Assembly: GCF_963966145.1 (NCBI RefSeq)
Contig: NC_091048.1
Span: 26,040,001 to 26,104,000 of the forward strand
Direction of reading: 5' to 3'
DNA from: Tenebrio molitor
Taxonomy: Eukaryota; Arthropoda; Insecta; Coleoptera; Tenebrionidae
DNA length: 64,000 nucleotides
Shown: piece after piece, positions 34,908 to 43,899 of the stretch
Numbering within the stretch: position 1 is the first letter of the stretch
How the letters are laid out: every line of letters begins with the position of its first letter
The notes under the pieces: generated by a model
What the model saw: only the letters and a program-made list of their open reading frames with translations
What the model was told of the DNA's origin: nothing
Database searches by the model: none
Translations under genes and position numbers: made by a program

Positions 34908-36395
34908 TCACTTCTTGCTCATGATCCGCAAGTACTCGAGGGCGTTCTGGGCCGCCGCCGACTGGGCCTCTTTCGGGCTGGCCCCGGCGCCGTAGCAGAC
35001 CGCCACCGGCAAAGTGGACAGCTGCACCAGGCACTGGCTCTTGCCCGACAGGGCCTTCTCCTCGATGTCGACGTACGTCACCTCGAACTGCTGCTCGTTG
35101 GCGATCTCGTGCAGGAACTGGATGAAGTTGAAGTCTTTGTTGTTCAAAACTATGTTCTGCAAACGATTGCCGGTTTAGTAAATGGGGGAGGGGCGCGAGC
35201 GTTGGACGATGTGTCCAAAGTGGGCCGCTCTCTGTTACCTGTAGTTCCTTCAGCTTTGGTCCGTTGGATTGTTTCAGGGTCTTGTGAAACTGCGACACCT
35301 TTTGGGTGTGTTGCACGTGGAGGGTGGGTATTTTACTATCTTTCAGGCCACTGTAGCGTCCTTGCAAGTTACACATTTTCGCCGCCAACTACAACATACA
35401 TAATTGAAATGATCCGGGGGCAGATCCGACATTGCTCAGACTATTTTTACGAGAATTTCGACGGTTACCGGTGCGGTTAGCGAGCCATCGTACGCTTCGC
35501 CAAACGACAACGAATTGTCATTTCAATTTTGTACATCTGGTACAGAACGCACTGAAAGATCGTAAAAATACCTCAGCAATATCCGACCAGCTCTAACTTT
35601 ACAACAAGCAAACACTTAAACATCCATAGTCTGAAGAAGAAAGCGAAAATACCAAAACCAAAACTGCCAAGCCATCCACCACTTACCTCCTCGTCGTCGT
35701 CATAACCCTGCGGCAAGTTGTTGCCCTCCAAAGGCATGTCCTGGAGTGCCTGCCACATTTTGTGAGCGGCCATCCTCTTCGCCAGCTTCTTCGACTTTCC
35801 GGTGCCCACCTCCTTGAACTTTAACACTTGGCAGGCTATCGTGAACTGGCGCTCGTGCGGGAGGCCCTCCTCGTGTTCCATCTCGTACGACGGCGGCGGC
35901 CACCTCCGCGACATGCACATCTCCTGCAGCCATCCGATGGGGTTCCCCATGACCTTGTCGTCGAACGGGGAGACCACTTGGGCCGTTCTGTACATAATCG
36001 CTACTCACTATCTGTCAACTGTCAAAAACTGCCAATTTTGACAGATTATTTTTTGATTGCGATAAGCGTAAATATCATCGTTTGGAGCGGAAAATTATGA
36101 TTTGTACTCACATGTCGTTCGCACCGGGTGTACCGTTGGAGGCGTTGGCCTGTTCCGGGCTTTGCTTGCCCACAAGGACGTCCAGCAGGTTCTTGGCGGC
36201 GCAGTGTTTGGCGTCTTTTTTCGACCTTCCGGTTCCCGTTGCGACGAAATCGCTGTTGATGAACACCCGATATCGGAATATTGGCTCGTGGATAGCACCT
36301 TCGATTTGGACTAGTTCGTATTTAGGTGTCGCCCCTCGTCTACTCAACAACTCTTGGAGGACAGAAACGGGAGTTTTGGTCGGCAAAGACGCCAT
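34908..36395 (-). CDS. loqs: Loquacious-type triple dsRNA-binding protein (Dicer partner)
   Basis: Four coding exons: 36395-36112, 35987-35687, 35388-35239 and 35156-34908. All introns are GT-AG (GTGAGT, GTAAGT and GTAACA donors), phases agree, and the product is 327 residues. dsRBD1 (about residues 8-76) has TPVSVLQELLSRRG and GTGRSKKDAKH. dsRBD2 (about 110-179) has NPIGWLQEMCM, GLPHERQF and GKSKKLAKRMAAHKMW. dsRBD3 (about 255-327) is the divergent protein-binding type (VCYGAGASPKEAQSAAAQNALEYL). This order is that of Loquacious/TRBP proteins, cytoplasmic cofactors that bind Dicer through dsRBD3 and hand it miRNA or siRNA precursors. The annotated ATG starts just before dsRBD1. A TTTCAG lies 3 nt upstream of it, so a 5' leader exon or a longer N-terminus is possible. 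R2D2 has only two dsRBDs and is excluded. Confidence 0.92.
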
Positions 36396-36945
36396 CTCCT
36401 GAAAGTGCGTTCTTTTTCAACGAAGCGACCAAGAGGACACTTTCCTACAGCGGTTTACTAAACTAGTCCTTTTATCCATTTTGTTAAATACTTCGACATG
36501 CTTTGAAACTGCGAGACAGACACAGCTAGCCTCACATTTTGACCGAACAGAGCACGAAATACCATTCTGACAAACTCTTTCAATATTGAAAAATACAGGT
36601 CAAAATACAAACAATTTTTCAATTATGTGGTAATGCGATGATCCATATTATGCACTAAGTTGCAGTTTTCTTTTAAATTCACAATTACTTTCATCTTTCA
36701 TCTAATGGTAACGCGTTCGTTTGAATTTTTTTTAAATCAACCTAACCTCAAAACTACCGCCAAAGAACGATTACACTATTTGCAAAAAATATGTTTTTCT
36801 GTACATTGGTTAATAAGAAAGGTTTTAAAGTATGTATTACGTTAGGGTGAATACATATCAAATTCCCATCACTTCGAAACGGGCTAGTTGATTTAAAAAA
36901 TGGCTACCGAGAAAGCACCACAGGTAAAAAATGATCTTGAAATGT
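36396..36945. promoter_or_regulatory. Upstream region of loqs
   Basis: Gene-free DNA immediately 5' of loqs that should contain its promoter and perhaps a leader exon. No TATA box is obvious. Nothing else is recognised. Confidence 0.35.
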
Positions 36946-36947
36946 AC

Positions 36948-37625
36948 AGGGTGATTCAAGTTTTACCGCCCCAGCGAAAACACACTTCTAATCCATTTAA
37001 AATTCTCAAAAAATTCAGGAATGATTGTGTAACGCTGTAGAACATTCTGTAAAAATTTCGATTTTTTAATGAAACTAGTGAATATTTCGTTTTAATTCAA
37101 TAACCGCTACATTAATATTTCACTGAGAGTCCTTCCAAACATTTAACAAAAAGTTGATGTCATTGAAATCATGAAAGCATCACCGGTTTTTGAAATAAAT
37201 GGAATTCGATATTAAAGTGCAAAATTTAGCTATGATTTATTATTAAATTGGGCGGTACCTTAAAGGGACTAAAGAATTACTGGAAAAGTTCTCAACAGAT
37301 GTTTCCCAACAATGAAGTATTTATTTATGACACTGCAGTTGTAAATCTTGATCATTTTTCGGTGTTAATACTAAAATTGGAATAATTCTAAAACTAATCA
37401 TTTTCTATTGATGCGAATTTCATAAATATGTTCTTTGAATTAATTGTGAATTATGAGCGTGCACGGGATTTTTTTTTAATTTTGGCTCTGAATGAAGTGA
37501 TACGGGAAAATTGATTGCACACGTTTGAAACCTTATATGAAGGGAATCTAACCCTAAAGTTTCGTAATTTTTACTAATTTTTTAATAGGGATAATCGTGT
37601 GGGCGGTAAAACTTGAATCACCCTG
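36948..37625. mobile_element. 678-bp non-autonomous element, TA target site
   Basis: TA dinucleotides at 36946-36947 and 37626-37627 flank perfect 25-bp terminal inverted repeats, CAGGGTGATTCAAGTTTTAC plus CGCCC on the left and its inverse on the right. The interior is AT-rich without an intact frame. The ends and TA duplication indicate a Tc1/mariner-superfamily element that relied on a transposase supplied elsewhere. The perfect ends suggest fairly recent insertion. Confidence 0.9.
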
Positions 37626-38424
37626 TACATCTCAAACTATTTGAAGGAAGAGTAAAAAATATCGAATACTTGGCTCGGATAGACAATGATTTAGGGGAAG
37701 TTAATTAACTTTGTGTTAAAGGCTTCTAGTGTCAATGAAGCTTTTATTCTTTCTGATGCATGTTAAAATCTTTGTTTGATGTAATGACTTTTATTTAAAA
37801 AAACAAAATGTTTACAAAGCGAAGAAAACCAATGGAACAGTACCTGAAAGGCTTTGGGTTTGCACAATGTGTTAATGAGGTTAGATAGTCTGTTCAAACT
37901 TTCTTAAATAATCTGTGATTAGATAAAGATTATGAACAATTTTAAAACGAGATTATTGTAGATATCGAGTCTAAAAAATAAAAGCAAACAACGTAAGAGG
38001 TTGAAGCACAAGCTAACTAGTAATAATTAAAATAAATTCCTGAACGGTACTTATATCAATTGACATTATTGGAAAAAACACAAGACAAAAAATGCCAATT
38101 TCTAATAAACGATAAGACCGTTGTGTAATTTTATTCCCGAGGGTGAGGGTCGATTTTGCCTGTCCTAGAAAACGAGTATTTATCTTATTTAATGTCGAAC
38201 AAAAGATCGTTAGGGAGTGCATTGGTATTGTGAGTCCGCTGCTAATGTTTACTTCCTGTTGCCCAAGATTACAAAGGGAAAGCCGTTGGATTTTAAAATA
38301 GGAGCAAAAATTTGTGTCGAATACAACGGCGCCGGGTTAGGGAGGGTAGGTTTTGGCCCATTCGTACCAGTTATTTAAACCAAATAAAAATGCAATATCC
38401 CAATAACTGCACAATAGTTATTTA
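37626..38424. other. AT-rich spacer
   Basis: No recognisable gene. The minus-strand 69-codon frame (38013-38222) has no domain. Confidence 0.4.
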
Positions 38425-38554
38425 TGCAACGAGTTTCTGTGTAAATTGGGCTTTTCTAATTGCCCGAGGGACAAGATTAAAACACGAGCGTAGCGAGGGT
38501 TTTAAGGCCTCGAGGGCAATTAGAAAAGCCCAATTTACCCAGAAACGAGTTGCA
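38425..38554. repeat. Long palindromic hairpin with CGAG-type core
   Basis: Arms 38425-38469 and 38508-38554 are near-perfect inverses (GTAAATTGGGCTTTTCTAAT followed by TGCC). An inner AAAAC/GTTTT pair encloses the core CACGAGCGTAGCGAGG. The right arm and about 100 bp beyond it resemble 55538-55650. The 136-codon frame across it is a by-product of the palindrome. Confidence 0.85.
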
Positions 38555-39487
38555 TACAAAATTTTATTGTTTGAAACGACGTCCCTGAAGCTTCCAAATC
38601 TTTTAAAAATGGTTTCGCATTTGCTTTTGACAGTTTTGACAAATTTTTCAAGACCTGTCAGAAATGTAACGTTGAATGTGTTGTCTACGGCAACGACTCG
38701 TTATCTGCTCATTTTGCTTTAGGGCAGTTAAGAGGCAGTTTACAAAGGAGAAAAATGAGAATTTATGACAGTTAAAAACAATAAAATAATTTTAATATCA
38801 AGTAAATATTGCTAAAAAAATATGAGTATGCAAACAACAAACGGCATAAGCTCCTAGATAAACTTGCCAATAATTATTGTTAGAAACATTTAAGCGGAAT
38901 GTTCTAGCCTAGGATATTATTATCCTTTTTGAGGATTAAAAACAGTTGAGAAAAATATGCATTTAAAATTGTTGACAGATTGTGTGCCTGCTTTCCACGG
39001 AAACAAATAAAAAAACAATGCTGTTATGAAATCTTACAGCACTAATGGACTTCCGCAAAACAAAAAAATAAGCATTTAACAATTACATATTACTACTATT
39101 ATTAATTTTATTAACTTATTACCAAGACGTCAGTTTATGTAATGAAACGCATTGGTTTTTTTGCGAAATGAATTAAAATCAGCCATTCTTTTGCCTTTTT
39201 GTATATAAATTCGATCGTGCGACATTTTGACACCGCAGATTTTTTCGGTCTTCCGGTTTCGCCGAAAATGACAGTCATTCTTGATTTGCACGTGGAACAC
39301 GTGTATATTATTGCAATTTCACAATCCTCAGTACGCCTGGACAATTTTCCCGGATTTTTAGACGTACTTTGACTTTCTCGAGCTAATTCTTGTTTCAAAT
39401 CAAAAGTGCTGCGAATGACTTTAAAATCATCATAATCAATACAGTGTTTTCCTCTTTTGTCAATTGTATTTCACTATTTCTAGTGTA
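38555..39487. other. AT-rich spacer with one unassigned ORF
   Basis: The minus-strand frame at 39135-39398 (87 codons) contains CSTCKSRM and a basic GRPKKS stretch, and looks slightly more coding-like than its neighbours. It has no recognisable domain and no splice context I can support, so I do not call it a gene. Confidence 0.3.
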
Positions 39488-39716
39488 CAGTCGGGAGCAA
39501 TAAATTTTTATCGTCAAGGTCATTCTTTGACGCAATCGAAAATGCTCCATTGTAAAACAGTCGTAAATATCATAACCTACCATTATGACATTAATTGTCA
39601 TTTTTTTCTCTTTTTTTTAACATGGGCATAATCAGGCAGGGAAAATTGTTTAATTTGTGACAATCTAACCAAATTTTGAAATGACATTGGCGACCAAAAT
39701 TTATTGCTTGCGACAG
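39488..39716. mobile_element. 229-bp MITE, TA target site
   Basis: TA at 39486-39487 and 39717-39718 flank inverted ends: CAGTCGGGAGCAATAAATTT on the left, CTGTCGCAAGCAATAAATTT read inward from the right. Similarity continues past GTCATT. The first 110 bp recur at 52997-53095 without the right end. Confidence 0.8.
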
Positions 39717-39718
39717 TA

Positions 39719-41255
39719 AATAAGAGAAAAATTCAAATTTGATTTTTAATGAAGGAATTTAAATCTGGAGAAATTCCTGTTTAAAAAAAAACTCGATCTA
39801 TTTGTTCTTGTTTCTTTTAAATTTATATTCATTTATTATTTATTTTTATTAAACCTTCACATCACATTTATATTTATTTATATATTGCAATATTTAACAC
39901 ATGGTGGATGCACTTTTCTTTTCAGTCATCAGCCCGGTACGGCAAACCGTTCGCTTTGCACTTCAAACTTTCCCATTAATTCCACTTTAATGTAAAATCG
40001 CAATTAACATAATAGAAAACGTAAAAGAACGCAAAGCTAACATACTCGGACATTTTTTAAGAGTTACGGTTGCGGTTGAATTGTATTACCGATTTTTTCT
40101 AATATGGACACTGTTACCACCAGATTGTTTTGTGCTTGGTACAAAAAATATTACTGGCTTGTAGAGCTAATAAAACCATTGATAAACTTTTGTTTGTATT
40201 GTTTATTGTGTAATCAAAATTGAAAAAACACTCCAGGTCGCCTGCAGGGTACGACAATACGAAACAATTTTCTCTACGAGCCTTCACGTTGGATCTTACC
40301 TGACAAATTTATTTTCCTTTGATTAGTAAACGGAATTTCGGAATCTGTTCTTTTAATCAACGAAACATTAAATAAATCTGCTGTCTACGTTCTCCTCACC
40401 CCAATAAACCTATCTTGAGAATTTAGAGTAATTGGCCGACCCAAATTTCTTATTCACGAACCACCACTGCACTAAACTGAAACTGTACAACAGAAAAGTT
40501 CTGAGTTCTGTGTACAACTTATCAAACAGAAAGACAGGACCAGACAAGTGTTAGTTGTCTCGAGTATAACGGATGTTTTTGTTAAGCAGGCGGTGAACTG
40601 TCGATTGTGAACGCACTATACAGGTAACGAATCACAGATCAGCTGTTTAATCTTACGCTTTTACACGAGTGGTGCGCTCTCAATCGACTCTCCAACGCCT
40701 ACTTCGACGCCAAATTTAAAAAAAACACCTTTATATACGAGGAGGACAACACTATTATTATATTAGATCAAACAATTAAACCGTGAAGGATTGACACAAC
40801 GAGAATAATTGTGTTAAAGGTAGTGAGCACAACAAATTTCTCACGTACTTTTGGCTTAACTGATAATTTTGTTTGACATGAGTAAGTTACATATTTACTT
40901 TTGTATTTCGACAAGAAAAAACTTTTCAAATATCTGTGTCAACTATTATGTTTACATCCCAGGACCGCTTTTGACGGTTAAAACGCGTAATAATAAAAAA
41001 TTAAATATGTCGAATAAATAACTGAAAACAATTGTGTACTTGATTGTTCTTTTATTGGAAGTTATTCACTGTTAAAATAAATTTTAAGTGTTTACTGGAA
41101 TAAACTGCACCATTGTAGACGCAACCGGTGAATAACTGCAACGATTTAATTAGTGCAACAAGTATTCATAAAAGCATAAAAGCAAAACAATATTTTTTAG
41201 TACAAGTTGCTGTAACCAGGATGACGTGCTCAAATCTTTCATTTCCGCGTGAATA
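39719..41255. other. AT-rich gene-free stretch
   Basis: No recognisable gene or repeat. Confidence 0.45.
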
Positions 41256-41444
41256 ATGAACCCGGAAAAATATTTAAAAAATAATCTCTTTGATCTTGAA
41301 GGTGAGGCCATCTTTTAGTCGAATATGGCTTCGTCACACTCAGACTACAATATCGATTTTGCTAATGACACTCCAAATGTACCTTCTGCCAGAGTTCAGA
41401 AAGTTTTGTTATTGTTATACGTCTCACCTTTGAACAAGCTGTGA
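41256..41444 (+). pseudogene. Possible interrupted small ORF
   Basis: One frame reads MNPEKYLKNNLFDLEGEAIF, then a single TAG at 41316-41318, then continues SNMASSHSDYNIDFANDTP...VQKV to a TGA at 41442. Composition on both sides of the stop looks coding-like. I recognise no family. It may be a decayed gene or transposon fragment, or chance. Confidence 0.2.
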
Positions 41445-41715
41445 TGTTTTGATTACTTTACATTGTTATTACTCGCAAGTTGTGAAATAATCTCGAAATA
41501 TTATTAAATTAATTAAGAAATTTAAGTTGCTGACGATTCCAAGAACCAAGAGATCCCATTCGCCTCGTAATATTTATTTTTCAAATTAGAAATGTTTTCG
41601 ACAATTTCGAAAAGAACACAGAAAGAGAATGCCTTTCTTGTGGATTGTGCAAAATAAAAAACGGTGAATTTTTGACCGCACAAAATACCTCGTCTGTCAA
41701 AGCGTAGTTATTTAC

Positions 41716-41856
41716 CAATTTGGCTTCTTCACTGAGCGACATTCGTTCGGCTTGCATCCCGTGCAAGGCGTTCCTGTTGTTCTTCCTCCTGGGATGGACG
41801 TTGTGCAACTGTGTTGACGGATGGAGGAGCGTCATGTTTGAGTCCATGCGAAATTG
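41716..41856 (-). CDS. Candidate internal coding exon, unidentified gene
   Basis: Minus-strand exon of 141 nt (47 codons) bounded by TTGTCGTTGCAG and a GTAAAT donor, phase 0 at both ends. It encodes QFRMDSNMTLLHPSTQLHNV followed by a basic HPRRKNNRN stretch and ends MSLSEEAKL. It joins in frame to the candidate exon at 42221-42247. I recognise no domain. Further exons would lie to the left, but I could not find them before loqs. Confidence 0.35.
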
Positions 41857-42220
41857 CTGCAACGACAACATCACTGAATCGACAACCCCAAAGCCGTCGT
41901 GTCTTCGTGCAAGTTAGCCCAGTCTCTCGTTTTGTCGTTGTTAATTTTGACTGGCGGGTCGAAGAATTCGCAAACGATTGGGTGTGAATTTAAAAAAAGA
42001 AGCCGACTTGTTTGCTCAAGAATGACGTTGGCGAATTAAATATATACCCAAGGCTGTGAAGCATCGCACCCGGAATCGTGTCCAACAACGCGCAATGGAC
42101 CATCACCAGTGACTCTCTCTCTCTCTCCAGTTTGTTAGTGTTACAGGAAGTGAAGTTATCGCAAGGAAGAAAACACTGACAAAACGCAAACACAAATCGC
42201 TTGTCTTTCATTGCCTTTAC

Positions 42221-42247
42221 CTGTTCGATTGGCGGGGGCACAAACAT
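42221..42247 (-). CDS. Candidate first coding exon, unidentified gene
   Basis: ATG at 42247 on the minus strand begins MFVPPPIEQ, followed directly by a GTAAAG donor in phase 0, matching the phase of the exon at 41716-41856. Upstream, AACAGTTTTTAG near 42310 could be an acceptor, and a GTAAGT near 42652 could be the donor of a 5' leader exon in the GC-richer block at 42.65-42.8 kb. The gene is unidentified. The tiny exon is supported only by splice signals and phase. Confidence 0.35.
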
Positions 42248-43076
42248 CTTGCGGCGGCCCTTTCTGGGAACAACGAGCGATTATAATCCAGCCTACACAA
42301 CTAAAAACTGTTAAATCAAGATGAATCACACTAGAATGCAAACGCGAACGAGCCGCACGTGTTCAAGGGGCAACTGACACAAATGGGGGACCGGTGAGAA
42401 CTGGTCTCACGACCCCTCGACTCGCACCCCTACCCAACACTTCGAACGTCCCTCAGAGGCAAACCGTCTCCACTCGGTTCGGCTATTTGGACCATTCTGC
42501 GTCCCGACACTAAAATCAACTCGTATTTTCTCTAAAGAAGCCGGTTTTCGAGGGCAAAATGGCCCAACAGCAGGCGCCGTGGGGGGTCCCTCTCGGCACC
42601 AAATCCAGGCAAATACGTGCGACTAAGACTACAAAAACACGATCTACTTACAATTTCACACTGGCACTTGTACAAAAACACAACAAATACGCTTTGCCAC
42701 TGTAAACACCGCAATGGCGACGTTTATTTTTGATTGACTGGTACAGATGTCAAAATGGACGCGTGCGCACTGAAACGTCAGCTGTTACGGTCGCCGCCAC
42801 GAAATCCCACCAGCTCGAATTCGCACCGATTATAACAATTTTGTTAAACAATCCAAGAACAAATCGAAGATAAATGCCGGTTTAACTAAAACTTCACTCC
42901 AGAAGAGGACGTATCGTTCGATTTTTCATGCTACGCTTCTCGACGAAACTGTCACCAATTGGTTAATTTTCCGCATGGGGGCCCCCTCAAAATGTATAAT
43001 TTTTAAATCACCACATCCTTCACCCCGTTCTTGACGAACTAGACTGTAAAACAAGACGGAGTCATTTCCCAACAAG
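42248..43076. promoter_or_regulatory. Divergent intergenic region
   Basis: GC-richer region between the candidate minus-strand exons and the plus-strand Osiris-like gene. A TATAATTTT at about 42995 is suitably placed, about 80 bp before the ATG at 43077, to serve that gene. A short (TC)n run lies at 42113-42127. Confidence 0.35.
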
Positions 43077-43574
43077 ATGCGTCTGCACACGCTCGTGTTC
43101 CTCCTGATTCTCTTCACTTTGGTTTATAGTGCTAGCTGTCAGTTTTCTTTTGGAAATCTTCTTGACAAAATCTCCAATTTGACTTCTAGTAACGGTAAGT
43201 CCAGTCATTTTTCAAACTCAACTCTCTTCAATTCAAAATCTGCAGATCTGGAAACAGCAAGAAAGAAGAAGAAGAAAGGCAACAAGTACACAGTTCCTCT
43301 ACTTTTTGGGGCGTTGATGGTTAAATCCATAATATTTCCTTTGGCCTTCAAAGCGATGGCTGTAATGTCGAGTATTGCAGTAGTTTTGAGCACCATGAGT
43401 CTGATAATATCGTCCATTGTGGGGTATGTTAAACTAGCAGTCAGATCCAGCGCCCCTTCGGTCAAAGTCATCCACAAACCCTACAATAGTTGGGCTAAAG
43501 ATGATGACAATTCGATTAAAAATTATTACGCTCCTGCAGAGAATTACGACTGGATGGCGCCTCCGCCCCAATAA
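43077..43574 (+). CDS. Small Osiris-like (DUF1676-type) secreted/membrane protein
   Basis: Two exons, 43077-43194 and 43246-43574, separated by a 51-bp GTAAGT...CTGCAG intron. The spliced product is 148 residues. The N-terminus is a clear signal peptide (MRLHTLVFLLILFTLVYSAS). A basic RKKKKKG stretch precedes a long hydrophobic segment (PLLFGALMVKSIIFPLAFKA through VLSTMSLIISSIVGYVKL), then a tyrosine/proline-containing tail ending APPPQ. Signal peptide, basic patch and paired hydrophobic helices are the layout of Osiris/DUF1676 proteins, insect-specific epithelial proteins linked to cuticle secretion. The cysteine pair of typical Osiris proteins is absent and the protein is short, so this is a divergent relative. 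AATAAA overlaps the stop codon and recurs at 43600. Confidence 0.7.
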   Translation: MRLHTLVFLLILFTLVYSASCQFSFGNLLDKISNLTSSNGKSSHFSNSTLFNSKSADLETARKKKKKGNKYTVPLLFGALMVKSIIFPLAFKAMAVMSSIAVVLSTMSLIISSIVGYVKLAVRSSAPSVKVIHKPYNSWAKDDDNSIKNYYAPAENYDWMAPPPQ

Positions 43575-43899
43575 AGAAATGTATTTTATTTATGATTACA
43601 ATAAAAAAATCTCAATGTTGATATTTTTTTTCTTGTTCTACCCCCACCTGCAAGAAGGTCGCTTTCTTATCTTGTCGTTTTTACTGTTGCTTATCTGCAA
43701 AAGAAACGACCTTGGTCTAATAATTTCAGCTAAAATATACTGGTCCTTTTGACTTATAAACAAATATTACGCAGATTTAACCAAGTAATTTTATGTTAAG
43801 TGTTTGTGAAAGTCTTGAGTTTTGAATGGTGAGACATTTTTGATTTTACAAGAACGTCGACAACTGTCCCAGTTTTAGAACGTCGTGTTTACATAAAAA
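43575..43899. promoter_or_regulatory. Spacer with poly(A) signal and next promoter
   Basis: Contains AATAAA at 43600-43605 for the upstream gene and a TTATAAAC at about 43752, which could be a TATA element for the SecA-like gene starting at 43900. The spacer is only 325 bp. Confidence 0.4.

Noticed and set aside
34804..35239. Continuation of the loqs exon 3 frame through the next intron
   Set aside because: A GTAACA donor and the in-frame dsRBD3 exon show this is intron and off-frame sequence.
38312..38722. 136-codon ORF
   Set aside because: It spans a palindrome, so both halves encode mirrored repeat sequence; no domain or start context.
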